Assembly (NCBI GenBank): GCA_004762125.1
Contig: SIHQ01000032.1
Span: 1 to 43,590 of the forward strand
From: Oceanospirillales bacterium
Lineage (GTDB): Bacteria; Pseudomonadota; Gammaproteobacteria; Pseudomonadales; Endozoicomonadaceae
Direction: 5' to 3'
Length of the DNA stretch: 43,590 bases
Below the pieces are notes generated by a model. That model made no database searches. It worked only from the letters and a program-made list of their open reading frames with translations, and was not told the origin of the DNA. Made by a program: the position numbers and the translations under genes. Below, piece by piece: positions 17,995 to 27,377 of this stretch (the stretch's first letter is position 1; each line of letters begins with the position of its first letter).

Positions 17995-18999
17995 TTATTG
18001 ATTCAGATAAAACAGCTTACCTCGGACGCTGCGTTTGAAATCGGAAGGGCATAACTGGAAGTGTTTCTGAAACAACCGGCTGAAATGAATAGGGTCTGTG
18101 TAACCCACCTGCGTGCTGATCTCCCTGATACTTAAATCAGTGGTTCTAAGCAGTTCGGTGGCCATATTCAGTCGTAATTTCTGAACATAGCCCACAGGTG
18201 TCATCCCCGTAGCATCTTTGAATCGTCGACTGAGTGTACGCTGAGTTAAACCGGATACTTCGACCATGCGAGCCAGTGAAATGTCTTCCTGAAAGCTCTG
18301 CTGCATCCAGTCCTGTAATTGAATGATGGTTTCGTCTCTGTGAACGCTGGCCTGTTCCCTCGAATAGAGTATCTGATCCAAGGGCCGGCGTATTTCATGG
18401 GAAAACTGTTGTTCAACCTTGTGCGCGACCTTTTCTCCCATGGCCATGCTGATCAGGTGCACCATCAAGTCCGCACCGGAGTTCACACTGCCCGCACAAA
18501 AAATGCGATCGGAACGGGTGATCAGGTGATGGGGTTTGAAATCTACATTTGGATACTCGTCTTTCAATCGATCAAGAAAGTACCAGTGAGTGGCTGCAGG
18601 CTGCCCATCCAGCAGACCCGCTTCTGCCATAAAGGTCACACCGGTGCCGATTACACAGAAAGTGGCACCCTGTTCAAACTGATGCTGTAGCCATTGAATA
18701 AAAGCTCTGGATTGTTTCGCTATTGGCAACGGATTACGCCAGAGACCGGGAACAATCACTAAATCCGCTTTACCCGCGTCACCAAAAATCAGTTCCGGTG
18801 ACAATGTGATACCACCGGTGGCTTTTATCGAGTTATGGGTCTCAGCGCAGAGCAGTGTCTCAATGGTAAGACGGCGATTATCGAGCCTGCTGTAAGTCAG
18901 TCCGGCTTCAATCATTTCCAAAGGCAGGCTGACACTTGTAGTCAGCATATGATCAAGCAAAGGGATCAATACTCGGTTGATTTCCAGTGTCTGGCTCAA
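17995..18999 (-). CDS. GlxA-type transcriptional regulator (DJ-1/PfpI domain plus AraC HTH)
   Basis: The first 190 residues form a class I glutamine-amidotransferase-like (DJ-1/PfpI) sensor domain, with ADLVIVPGLW and FCVIGTGVTFMAEAGLLDG at the nucleophile elbow; the usual cysteine is replaced (GTGV), so no enzymatic role is expected. The last 100 residues are an AraC/XylS DNA-binding domain: DISLARMVEVSGLTQRTLSR is the first helix-turn-helix and IREISTQVGYTDPIHFSRLF the second. It lies between fabV (same strand, downstream) and the divergent FabY-like gene, so it may control one or both. Such regulators more often control small-nitrogen or amino-acid metabolism, so the target is open. Confidence 0.88.
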   Translation of the reverse strand: MSQTLEINRVLIPLLDHMLTTSVSLPLEMIEAGLTYSRLDNRRLTIETLLCAETHNSIKATGGITLSPELIFGDAGKADLVIVPGLWRNPLPIAKQSRAFIQWLQHQFEQGATFCVIGTGVTFMAEAGLLDGQPAATHWYFLDRLKDEYPNVDFKPHHLITRSDRIFCAGSVNSGADLMVHLISMAMGEKVAHKVEQQFSHEIRRPLDQILYSREQASVHRDETIIQLQDWMQQSFQEDISLARMVEVSGLTQRTLSRRFKDATGMTPVGYVQKLRLNMATELLRTTDLSIREISTQVGYTDPIHFSRLFQKHFQLCPSDFKRSVRGKLFYLNQ

Positions 19000-19214
19000 A
19001 ACGATCGTGCCTATTATTAGTGATGAAATGTTACTATGGCTATAAAGTACACCTTAATGGCTAAAATACACAGGTTGCTTTGTGACAGCGAGATTACACT
19101 AGCCACAAGACTATTTATTGTTCGCGGCAACCTGCCTTCTGGAAAATATCTCTTGGTAAAGAGGGTCATAGGTATTATTTACGCCGCGTTAGCTGAATCT
19201 GGAGTAGCTTAACC

Positions 19215-21056
19215 TTGTCACGTCTCCCCGTAATTGTTGCTCAGGGCGGTATCAGCCCGGCAGGCCGGACTTCCGGATTTCATGGCTATCATCGGTTGGT
19301 CTTCGATCAACTGGGACAGCAGAAACAGCAACAGACCCTGGCCGCACTGGCCCAGATTCGTGGTCTGGATGCTTCAGCACCCAAAGAAAAGATACTGGCT
19401 GGCAGTCTGGTTCGTCAGCTGGAAGGCAATCTGTTTAATAACAATGCTCTGGATTACCATCACCTTCTTAAGGCCGGTGAAGGCTCTGAGCTGATTTTGC
19501 CCAAGCGCAGATTGCCCTCGCCCATGCCAGCTGGATGGAAAGTTGAAGAGTTGGCTGATGGTAAGCACATTCGTGTGACCTTTAGTGATGCTCAGCCTCT
19601 TATGTTGCCTTCAACCCGTGAAGGCGTTGTTAATGCCGCTGGACAGCTGCCTACCGGTTTTCATCCAGATAAACTGTATCAGTCTCGTCACCACCCAAGA
19701 TCCCTTGCTATGACCGTTTTTGGTGCTTCTGACGCCATGCAGTCATCCGGTCTGGATTGGGATCATCTGAAAGGGCAATTGGCACCGGAAGAAATTGCTG
19801 TTTATGCAGGCAGTGCCATGAGTCAGCTCGATTACAACGGCTATGGCGGCATGATGAAAGCCCGTTTGATGGGCAAACGAGTGACGTCAAAGCAGTGCCC
19901 ACTGGGTTTCGCAGAAATGTCCGCTGATTTTATTAATGCCTACATTCTTGGCTCTCTGGGTAACACCGGTACTTCCATGGGCGCTTGTGCCACTCTGCTC
20001 TATAACCTGCAGTTGGCCGTTAACGATATTCGCAGTGGCAGACGCCGCCTTGTGATTGTCGGTAACAGTGAAGCACCCATCACACCGGAAATCATGGATG
20101 GATACACCACCATGGGAGCGCTGGCTACGGATGACGCACTGCGTAAACTGGACGGTCTGGCCAAAGGTAATAACCCTGACTGGCGCAAAGCCTGTCGACC
20201 TTTCGCAGACAATGCCGGCTTTACTATTGCCGAGTCATCTCAGTACTTTGTGCTGATGGACGATGAGTTGGCTATGGCTAATGGCGCTTCTATTCTGGGT
20301 TCCGTAGCTGATGTCTTTGTGAATGCAGATGGTTATAAGAAATCCATCTCTGCTCCCGGAGCCGGTAACTACCTGACGGTAGCCAGAGCCGCTGCCATGG
20401 GCAGAGCGATTCTGGGTGAAAAAGCCCTTCGTCAGCGGAGCTTCGTTCAGGCCCACGGGACTGGTACACCGCAGAATCGTGTCACTGAATCTCATATTCT
20501 CAATGAGACGGCGAAAGTCTTTGGTATGGAACAGTGGCCCATAGCCGCTGTGAAAAGCTATGTAGGTCATTCCATTGGAGTGGCAGCCGGTGATCAGCTG
20601 ATGTCGACATTGGGTGTTTGGCATTCCGGCATCATTCCGGGCATACAAACCATTAAAGGCATTGCCGAGGATGTTCATCATAGCCATCTGGATATTCTTC
20701 AGAAGCATCATGAAGTGGCCGGATCTATGGATATGTCCCTGATCAATGCCAAAGGCTTTGGTGGCAATAATGCCACAGCTTTAGTCATGAGCCCTGACGT
20801 CACAGAGAAGTTGCTGGTGGCCAAGCACGGTAAAGAGGCTGTAGTGGGCTGGAAGCACAAAGGTGAGCAGATAGAAGCCAAACAGCAGGAGCACGAACAG
20901 AAACAGTTGCGTGGTGATGCGAATCCTATCTATCAATTTGGCGAGGGTGTATTGGCTGAAGAGGACCTGGAATACACTGACAAGGCGTTAAAAGTACCGG
21001 GATTTGGTAAAGCCATTAATCTTGATGCAACAAATCCCTTTTGGAAAATCGATTAA
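19215..21056 (+). CDS. fabY: FabY-like beta-ketoacyl-ACP synthase
   Basis: A 613-residue condensing enzyme, longer than FabB or FabF (about 410). Active-site residues are in place: Cys258 in TSMGACATLLYN, His414 in VQAHGTGTPQNRV and His452 in SYVGHSIGVAAGDQ. The N-terminus SRLPVIVAQGGISPAGRTS and the extended first 150 residues match what I recall of Pseudomonas FabY (PA5174), which starts fatty-acid synthesis in place of FabH. The start is TTG 19215, 10 bases after GGAG at 19201; no ATG fits this N-terminus. It is divergent from the GlxA-type regulator and close to fabV. That it replaces FabH here is inference, since fabH could lie elsewhere. Confidence 0.82.
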   Translation: MSRLPVIVAQGGISPAGRTSGFHGYHRLVFDQLGQQKQQQTLAALAQIRGLDASAPKEKILAGSLVRQLEGNLFNNNALDYHHLLKAGEGSELILPKRRLPSPMPAGWKVEELADGKHIRVTFSDAQPLMLPSTREGVVNAAGQLPTGFHPDKLYQSRHHPRSLAMTVFGASDAMQSSGLDWDHLKGQLAPEEIAVYAGSAMSQLDYNGYGGMMKARLMGKRVTSKQCPLGFAEMSADFINAYILGSLGNTGTSMGACATLLYNLQLAVNDIRSGRRRLVIVGNSEAPITPEIMDGYTTMGALATDDALRKLDGLAKGNNPDWRKACRPFADNAGFTIAESSQYFVLMDDELAMANGASILGSVADVFVNADGYKKSISAPGAGNYLTVARAAAMGRAILGEKALRQRSFVQAHGTGTPQNRVTESHILNETAKVFGMEQWPIAAVKSYVGHSIGVAAGDQLMSTLGVWHSGIIPGIQTIKGIAEDVHHSHLDILQKHHEVAGSMDMSLINAKGFGGNNATALVMSPDVTEKLLVAKHGKEAVVGWKHKGEQIEAKQQEHEQKQLRGDANPIYQFGEGVLAEEDLEYTDKALKVPGFGKAINLDATNPFWKID

Positions 21057-21066
21057 TTATCAATAG

Positions 21067-21107
21067 CTTGGCTGGTTGATCTAATCCAGTCAGCCAAGTT
21101 CCTCTTT
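21067..21107 (+). terminator. Terminator after the FabY-like gene
   Basis: CTTGGCTG (21067-21074) pairs with CAGCCAAG (21091-21098), with CTGG/CCAG able to pair inside, followed by TTCCTCTTTTT. A good intrinsic terminator. Confidence 0.8.
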
Positions 21108-21220
21108 TTGTTAGCATGTCTGACACAGCTGTTATGCAGTTTCCCCTTCCGACTCAGTAAACTCCCTGCAAATCAAATATAAATATAAAGACTTAAAGAC
21201 TTAAAGACAGGGAGTGTCTC

Positions 21221-21991
21221 ATGAACGGAATTAAACCATCATTTAACTGCTATATCCCACCGCTCGAATATAAAGCAGGCGATCTCAAGGTTCCTGATAC
21301 GGGTGTAAGTAACTTTCGGCATGTTTATCAGATGCCACCATCAGAGATCAGAGCTCAGTTTAAATTCAGTAAAATGCAGAAGCTGGGGAAAGCCATTAAA
21401 AGCTTTGGTACAGGGTTCAAGACTGGCGCTAAAAAAGGCCTCCTAGCAGGGGCTGCCATAGGCGCTACTGCCGGTGCCGTAGTCGGGATTATTGGTGCCA
21501 TGAGCTTTCCGCCATCAGCCCTTGCCATTGGTGTCTCTATTGGTTTGGGTGCCCTTAAATTCGGTCTGGGCGGTGCACTTCTTTTGGGTGTTAGCAACGG
21601 TATACGGAAGTTTGTCTCAACGGCTTTTCATCAGTTCAGGTCATCACCTGAAAAATTGATGTCTGAAGAAGCAGCGAAAGGACGTAAACTGGTCGACAAG
21701 CTGGTCAACAAAGCCATGAGTGGTAAGCAGCTGACCGAGAAGGAGAACAAGGATCTGGAATACTATCAGCTCTGGACTCCAGCCTGGCAGAAGTCCTCTA
21801 ATTACTACAGTGACTATTCACAAAGTCTACACGATGAAAATACACCACTGTGTGATTTGCCAGGTGATGAGATCAAGTCAGCTCCAGAGGGGGCCAAAAA
21901 GTCAGAGACACCTAAGGTTGTGATTGAACCAGCAGCATCTGCCGGAGAGAGTAGAGATAGCTCTCTATTTCACTCGACAACCTCGAGTTAG
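21221..21991 (+). CDS. Unknown protein with glycine-zipper membrane segments (256 aa)
   Basis: I do not recognise a family. There is no signal peptide: the first 70 residues are polar. Residues 70-130 hold two small-residue-rich hydrophobic stretches (KGLLAGAAIGATAGAVVGI and LAIGVSIGLGALKFGLGGAL) in a GxxxG rhythm typical of glycine zippers, which insert into or pack within membranes. A charged helix follows (AAKGRKLVDKLVNKAMSGKQ), then a proline- and serine-rich tail. Soluble start, membrane core and no export signal are also seen in some type III or IV secreted effectors, but this is only a resemblance. GGGAG precedes ATG 21221. Just before it, GACTTAAA is repeated in tandem (21189-21205). 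Confidence 0.65.
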   Translation: MNGIKPSFNCYIPPLEYKAGDLKVPDTGVSNFRHVYQMPPSEIRAQFKFSKMQKLGKAIKSFGTGFKTGAKKGLLAGAAIGATAGAVVGIIGAMSFPPSALAIGVSIGLGALKFGLGGALLLGVSNGIRKFVSTAFHQFRSSPEKLMSEEAAKGRKLVDKLVNKAMSGKQLTEKENKDLEYYQLWTPAWQKSSNYYSDYSQSLHDENTPLCDLPGDEIKSAPEGAKKSETPKVVIEPAASAGESRDSSLFHSTTSS

Positions 21992-22038
21992 TACACGGCC
22001 ACGTCTAAAGAATAGTGATGGTACAGTGTTTAATATGG

Positions 22039-22068
22039 AAAAAGGGATCATAGATAGGTCCCTTTTTT
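22039..22068. terminator. Bidirectional terminator between convergent genes
   Basis: AAAAAGGGA (22039-22047) pairs with TCCCTTTTT (22059-22067). The A and T runs on the two sides make it functional for both the 256-aa gene and the phosphoesterase gene. Confidence 0.88.
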
Positions 22069-22090
22069 ATGACTATTTCTGAGTAAGATG

Positions 22091-23437
22091 TTATTGAAAC
22101 AGTATCGTTCTGGTCTTATAGCTGTTCTCGGGATCTCTGAACATAGGAACCCCATCGAATGTTTCAATCACCGCGACGGTAAGATGGCTTTCAGCAAACT
22201 CAGCCAGCAAGAGTGTGCTGTATTCTGAAGCACCACTTTTGAACATCGGGATTGACTGATCTCCATTACTGAGTGAATTGACATAACCGTTCAGCTCATG
22301 GATATGCCCTGAAAAGATGGCCACCACATTTTTGTCTGCAATGGCTGATCTGAAAGCAAGGCTGTATAGATCGAGGTACGTGTCGTGCATATTGAGAACA
22401 ATACGTTGACCGGCGTTGTGGGCAGCTTCGAGATCTGACTTCAACCATTCAAAAGAATCACTAATATTAACTTCTGAGTAGGTATAGCTGGGGTAGTTAT
22501 GAAGCTGAACAAAATGATATTTGCCAATGTCCCACGAGTAAGCAAGGCTCTCTTCATTAAAACCAGTGATGGTTTTAGCCGGAAAATTCGGGGCAAGATC
22601 ACAGCTCACCAGTTTTTTAATATAGTGAGTGGCATTTCTGGCACAACCATTAGTTTTGTCCACCAGATACTCTGAGTTTCTCTGCCACCAACAGTCGTTT
22701 TTATTGTTCGCGTAATCGTGGTTACCCAGCCCGGGATAGAAAGTGAGTTTTAGATTATGAGGGTTTAATGGGTCAGCGTCATTTCGATGATAAAAAGACA
22801 TGTATTTCTCTACCTGCCACCCATGCCAGAAGGCTGTCAGGTCACCGTTGACAACAACTCCTTTAGGATCGGGTATGGTGTTACCTCTGCGACTGGCTGG
22901 AATATTCTCGGTTTCCGGCCAGAGTCCGATAAAGGTCTCACCATCGTTGTTGTAACGGACATTGACCATATTGTTCATGGACTGAATTTGATCAGCAATC
23001 AGGCCAGCACTCTTTTCTTTTACACACTCTTCACTGCTGCACGCTGGATCATGAGCACCACGCCACCAGGGGTATTGTGGGTCGGAAGAAAAAATCAGGG
23101 TAAAGGGAGTGCTGTTATCCCCAGGTACGACAGGTTTTCTGATATTGGTGCTGGAACAGATACTGGGCAACCCTGTCTTCCGTGTCACCAGACTGGGTAT
23201 TTTAACATCCAGGCCCAGGAAGCCTCCTGAACAGGTCAGGCCATCCCAGCTGTAACCGTTGGGGCACGAGCCACGGCAGGTTGGGCCATTATCAAAGTAA
23301 CCTTCCGGGCAGGGCTGATAACAAACCTGATCCTGATAAATCATGCCGCTAGGGCAGGTGGTAATGATTTCAGCGTTTACGACCAAAGACTGCATGGCTG
23401 TAATCAGAAGGAATAAACAGATGATTCCACTTTTCAT
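22091..23437 (-). CDS. Secreted calcineurin-like metallophosphoesterase with Cys-rich N-terminus
   Basis: 448 residues. A signal peptide (MKSGIICLFLLITAMQSLVV, then NAE) is followed by three short cysteine repeats of the form CPxGxxxxxxxC (residues about 28-73), resembling small EGF- or chitin-type disulfide modules. The phosphoesterase domain follows with the metal ligands in order: SSDPQYPW (D-x-Q variant), VVNGDLTAFWHG, YPGLGNHDY, NMHDTY and FSGHIHEL. Such enzymes hydrolyse phosphate mono- or diesters; the substrate is unknown. Export plus disulfide repeats suggest action outside the cytoplasm, perhaps at the surface. It lies alone and converges on the preceding gene. Confidence 0.88.
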   Translation of the reverse strand: MKSGIICLFLLITAMQSLVVNAEIITTCPSGMIYQDQVCYQPCPEGYFDNGPTCRGSCPNGYSWDGLTCSGGFLGLDVKIPSLVTRKTGLPSICSSTNIRKPVVPGDNSTPFTLIFSSDPQYPWWRGAHDPACSSEECVKEKSAGLIADQIQSMNNMVNVRYNNDGETFIGLWPETENIPASRRGNTIPDPKGVVVNGDLTAFWHGWQVEKYMSFYHRNDADPLNPHNLKLTFYPGLGNHDYANNKNDCWWQRNSEYLVDKTNGCARNATHYIKKLVSCDLAPNFPAKTITGFNEESLAYSWDIGKYHFVQLHNYPSYTYSEVNISDSFEWLKSDLEAAHNAGQRIVLNMHDTYLDLYSLAFRSAIADKNVVAIFSGHIHELNGYVNSLSNGDQSIPMFKSGASEYSTLLLAEFAESHLTVAVIETFDGVPMFRDPENSYKTRTILFQ

Positions 23438-23595
23438 TGGCCTTTCCTGGCGTTGATTTCCTATTAGCTCCTTCGGCGAAAGGCAGAACAGTTTTAATGG
23501 CCTAAAGCCTCAACAACCTCTATAGCGCTCTATTGATTTTTTGAGACTAACTGTTCATTCTGAATCGCACAGCTTGATTTTATGTGAGGTTTACT

Positions 23596-24981
23596 ATGGA
23601 CAGGGTTTTGAGAAAAGGCAGTCGCAAGGCCTTGGTAGCAGCGTCAGTCTTGTCAGTGGCAATGGCACAGGCGTCATCGACGGGGCTGGTGAATCTTAGG
23701 GATGTTCAGAGCAGTCAACTGTCCATCTACAGTGACAGAGCTCTGGTTAATCAGATGCTTGATATAGCGCCTAATGACAAGGGACAGATTACCCTTACAG
23801 GCATCAGCAAGCATTGGCTGCAAAACAGCATCGAAATGGAACTCAAGATAGGAGGGCAGTGGCATTCACCAGAGAGTTTGACCTGGAAACAAGGTGGGTT
23901 GGAACGTGAACGTCTCTATCACAATCTGGTGGGTAAACAGGTAGAACTGATCGGCGGTGGTTTGAACGTTTCCGTTCAGGGCATTCTGGCATCTTACGAC
24001 AGCGGTCTTGGATTGGTTCAGGGAACCAATGGCAGGCAGTATCTCGTGGACTGGAGTGACCCTCAAGGAATAAGGCTTGCAGCACGAGAGGAATCTTATC
24101 TGGCGACTAATTTTCAGCCCAGTCTTATGGGGCGTTTTGCAACAAACTCAGATACAGGGTCTCTCAGGCTCTCCTATATCAGCTCAGGTTTGAGGTACTC
24201 CAACCAGTATCGTATGACCATTAACGACAACAAATCAGCGAGAATGGAACTGACATCGTTATTGTTCAATGACAGCGCTATTGATTACAGCGATTCAAAG
24301 ATGTACCTGATTTCCGGGGACACTGGCCAGTCACCCATTAATCGTCAGTTTGACGGTGAAATGATGGCCTTGAAGAGCAGTCGTGCGGGATCTGAGCCTA
24401 TACGTGAAGGGGAAATGCTGGTTACATCAATGCCGGCAGGCACTCGGCTGAAACCTCACTCCATGGAGCAGGTGTCCCTCTACAAAAATGACCAGCTTAA
24501 GCTTGAAAAACTCTATCAGTATAATTTTTATGGACGGTCATTTAGAGGCGGACAGGAGCAGAAGGAAAAACCATCGCTCAGTTACCGATTTAAAGCAGAG
24601 CGAGATTTCCCGGAAGGCAGTGTCAGAATCTACAACAAGACTGACGCCGGTGCGCTTCTGATCAGTGGTGAGAGTTATATTCCCAGAACCATTAAAGGCG
24701 ATCCGGTTGTGATTCCTGTGGGACAGGCGCTTGCCGTTCGTTTGAAAAGAAATCTGGTCAGCCAGCAACAAAATGCGAATAAAATCACCAGCAGTTGGCA
24801 GATGACCGTAGAAAATGACAACAAGGAAGCCATTAAGCTGTTGTTGGTAGACAGGGATTATTCATTGGTCAGTATCAGTGATATCGAAGGTGCTGAAAAA
24901 GAGAGCCGCAATACTTTAGTGGTTACGGTTCCAGCAGGCTCTGAGAAAACAATCCGTTTTGAAGTCAACTATTCGAAATAA
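23596..24981 (+). CDS. DUF4139-type exported protein
   Basis: 461 residues from ATG 23596, six bases after GAGG; an in-frame GTG at 23584 would put the ribosome site inside the gene. The signal peptide is about 28 residues (KALVAASVLSVAMAQASS). The first half includes an SH3-like strand region (VGKQVELIGGGLNVSVQG), and the second half has the DUF4139 pattern: LRLSYISSGLRYSNQYRM, then a C-terminal beta-rich part ending VPAGSEKTIRFEVNYS. Members of this group are periplasmic or surface proteins with no settled function. It is divergent from the phosphoesterase gene (158 bases apart), so the two may share a control region. Confidence 0.8.
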   Translation: MDRVLRKGSRKALVAASVLSVAMAQASSTGLVNLRDVQSSQLSIYSDRALVNQMLDIAPNDKGQITLTGISKHWLQNSIEMELKIGGQWHSPESLTWKQGGLERERLYHNLVGKQVELIGGGLNVSVQGILASYDSGLGLVQGTNGRQYLVDWSDPQGIRLAAREESYLATNFQPSLMGRFATNSDTGSLRLSYISSGLRYSNQYRMTINDNKSARMELTSLLFNDSAIDYSDSKMYLISGDTGQSPINRQFDGEMMALKSSRAGSEPIREGEMLVTSMPAGTRLKPHSMEQVSLYKNDQLKLEKLYQYNFYGRSFRGGQEQKEKPSLSYRFKAERDFPEGSVRIYNKTDAGALLISGESYIPRTIKGDPVVIPVGQALAVRLKRNLVSQQQNANKITSSWQMTVENDNKEAIKLLLVDRDYSLVSISDIEGAEKESRNTLVVTVPAGSEKTIRFEVNYSK

Positions 24982-24990
24982 TTGAAACAG

Positions 24991-25015
24991 GGAACCGACC
25001 GATAGAGTCGGTTCC
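24991..25015. terminator. Hairpin shared by two convergent genes
   Basis: GGAACCGAC (24991-24999) pairs perfectly with GTCGGTTCC (25007-25015), loop CGATAGA. It lies between the DUF4139 gene and the 147-aa gene. The T run is poor on both strands. Confidence 0.65.
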
Positions 25016-25022
25016 TCAATCA

Positions 25023-25466
25023 TTACTTCTGTTTGCACGAGTGTTTGTAAATGTAGGATTTTCCTGAAAGAGCCTGGCGATACTCTCCTGCTACTGATGG
25101 AATACCACCGGTATATAACTCAGGATTTATTGCCTGACGTGTTTCCAGAGTTTCAATGGAAGGAACGTCTCGGGATGTTGTTGCTGATTTTTTATCTTCC
25201 GCCGGAATAATCAGTTCGATCGTTCGCAACATAACTTCATCTCTGTTTGTATAGCGGGCAGTATCAACGGTTACGGCTATCGTTAGTTCATTTTCCGTAA
25301 TGCTGGTGGCTTCAATACCTGACTTCAGTTCATCAATGTAAACTCTATAGGAGCAATGAGGGCTGAAAAGTTCTGTACCGCTTAATTCAACATCTATACC
25401 TTCATGAGCCAATGCCAGACTACTGAACATCAGTGCTACGGGTAATACGCTTTTAGCTTGCTTCAT
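25023..25466 (-). CDS. Small exported protein of unknown function (147 aa)
   Basis: Signal peptide of about 20 residues (KSVLPVALMFSSLALA, cleavage before HEGID). The mature part is beta-rich and has two cysteines (SPHCSYRV and KHSCKQK) that could form one disulfide. No family is recognised. ATG 25466 is preceded by GGTATCACC, a weak ribosome site. It belongs to the run of exported proteins between 22 and 28.4 kb. Confidence 0.65.
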   Translation of the reverse strand: MKQAKSVLPVALMFSSLALAHEGIDVELSGTELFSPHCSYRVYIDELKSGIEATSITENELTIAVTVDTARYTNRDEVMLRTIELIIPAEDKKSATTSRDVPSIETLETRQAINPELYTGGIPSVAGEYRQALSGKSYIYKHSCKQK

Positions 25467-25795
25467 GGTGATACCTATAATTGAGTAAAAATAGGGTAGA
25501 CCATAAAAATCGATCAGGTTTCTGAATATATGCAGAAATTAAATACAGTTTTGGTTCTTAGGGTAGTGGTAATTTCTGTAGAGTCCGGTATTCAAACATT
25601 CAGTGCCAGTAATGGCTTCTGGGGAAATTGATACTGTTGATTCGCCAAAGTTAAAAGCAGATGAGTTAAGCGGGACCCTAATAATTTATATCAATATTTT
25701 CAATGCTTTTATAAGCAAACGCTGACTCATCTTCTAAAATAAACAGAAGATCATTTTCTCTTTATTCTTTCACTAAGATACTGCAGTAAATCACC
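25467..25795. other. AT-rich divergent intergenic region, no gene seen
   Basis: It separates two divergent genes for exported proteins and should contain both promoters. I find no open frame with a ribosome site, no strong hairpin and no repeat. Confidence 0.4.
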
Positions 25796-27070
25796 ATGAA
25801 AACTATTAGGCTAATTTTTGCATCACTGTCTCTTCCTGTCATAACTTTCGCTAGTTTCCAGCTTATGGCTGCTCCGTCGTACAACTCGTCAACTATCGAG
25901 AAACATGCATCAGCAAGTCCTGTGGCATTGGCATCATTGGAAGAGGGGGCAAAAATTTCTGTGACTAATTTCTGGCCAACGTTTATGATGAGGTATCTGA
26001 ATATCAGCCATTACTCTGATTACTTATCGGCTCACAAAGACAATATAAGCAACTGGGATTCCTTATCCTATCTAAGCGTATTGAAGTCTTTGAATGCTGG
26101 TATGAAGTTCGATCCTTTTAACGTTATTACTGAGGGCGGGTTTACGTTTTATCCAGAAGATAAACGTCAGAATGATGAAAAATTGTTGAATGAGTTTCAG
26201 AACTATTTCACTGTTACCCCTGACTCAAGGATTAGCTTTGTTCTAGAAGAAAACACCAATGAGAAATCTTTGACTTTGTATCGTCAGCCCGAATGGGTGA
26301 AAGCAAATTATTCGAAACTAGTCACGGATGCAGAGAAGGGTCAAGAGGCCTGTAACCCGTCGAATAAAATTGGTTTCGCAAATGACACGATTCTTCTAGG
26401 TCATTACTCTGGTCAGCAATACAGTGATATTAATGTCAAGGAATTTCTTCAATCAGGGGACTCTGCTCATTTTAATGATGTTTATATTTTGAATAAAGCA
26501 CCAAGTTACTCAGTAAAAACAGATCCAGGGTTTGAAACGGTCTGGATTGATCAGGACATAGCCACTGCAGATACGGGATTTTTCCGTCGCTATCTCATGG
26601 CAGAATCAATGCTGAATTATGAACTTTGTATGGAATACACAGATACCAAAGAAACCAATAATAAAGTCATTTCCGGATATATTTTTGATGATTATGATAA
26701 ATACAATGAGTATCTAATCTATCCAGAACGAGGCGATAGGCTATCTGTCTACAAATATGATGTGACTATAGGCGCCTATGGAGAAAAAAAATGCGCTCAA
26801 GCATCTCTGGCTCCCGCATTTTCCAGTTACTACTGGTTTGCTACTAATGCTCCCGCTGGTATCAAATATAAGATTTCTGTCGATCCTGTTCGGGAGTTGA
26901 AACCAGGTCTTCCTGATGAGCCAACCTGCAAAAACGTTATTACTGAAGGGAGAGAATGTAAGCAGCCTATCGGTGTTAGCGAAGAGATCTATGTTTTTGC
27001 GAAAATTATTCCCAATGCGGGAATCAGTTCAATTCAAACGCATCTATGTCCTTCGACTCAGGCGAGGTAG
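25796..27070 (+). CDS. Exported protein of unknown function (424 aa)
   Basis: A signal peptide is clear (LIFASLSLPVITFASFQLMA, cleavage after MAA). The mature protein has cysteines near the ends of the second half (KKCAQ, TCKNV, RECKQ, HLCPS), consistent with disulfides outside the cytoplasm. It is rich in Tyr, Asn and Asp and has no further membrane helix. I recognise no domain. The ATG at 25796 has no clear Shine-Dalgarno sequence. The codon use is AT-rich like the 15.2 kb gene. Confidence 0.68.
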   Translation: MKTIRLIFASLSLPVITFASFQLMAAPSYNSSTIEKHASASPVALASLEEGAKISVTNFWPTFMMRYLNISHYSDYLSAHKDNISNWDSLSYLSVLKSLNAGMKFDPFNVITEGGFTFYPEDKRQNDEKLLNEFQNYFTVTPDSRISFVLEENTNEKSLTLYRQPEWVKANYSKLVTDAEKGQEACNPSNKIGFANDTILLGHYSGQQYSDINVKEFLQSGDSAHFNDVYILNKAPSYSVKTDPGFETVWIDQDIATADTGFFRRYLMAESMLNYELCMEYTDTKETNNKVISGYIFDDYDKYNEYLIYPERGDRLSVYKYDVTIGAYGEKKCAQASLAPAFSSYYWFATNAPAGIKYKISVDPVRELKPGLPDEPTCKNVITEGRECKQPIGVSEEIYVFAKIIPNAGISSIQTHLCPSTQAR

Positions 27071-27164
27071 CTTATTTTCTCAGTTGGGTAGTCTCAGTGA
27101 CCATCGATTAAAATTTAATCTTTTCTGAGATTACTTAATTTTTCAGCTTTGCTCTGCGTGCTGG

Positions 27165-27203
27165 GTACTTGTTCCACTTGCGGGATAAAAGTGGAGCAAG
27201 TAC
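27165..27203. repeat. Long inverted repeat in the 27.07-27.38 kb intergenic region
   Basis: GTACTTGTTCCACTT (27165-27179) pairs with AAGTGGAGCAAGTAC (27189-27203), 15 pairs with a single T-G wobble and a 9-base loop. No T run follows, so it is not a standard terminator; it could stabilise the upstream mRNA or be a repeat-element copy. The rest of this 307-base gap shows no gene. Confidence 0.6.
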
Positions 27204-27377
27204 AGACGTAAATTACCCAGTTTAAGTACTCCGCTTTAGCGTATAATTACTGCTTAACTTGCATTAAGCTCCCTGCTTATATAAAAAGTAGGTGACATCA
27301 AAAAACAAAAGTCTTTGTGCATCTAATATCATTATATAGGAACGGATTTACCTATATAAAAATAACAAGGAAGTGTT

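Noticed and set aside
23200-23440. Reading the CPxG repeats as a zinc-binding domain
   Set aside because: They follow a signal peptide, so disulfides are more likely than zinc binding.
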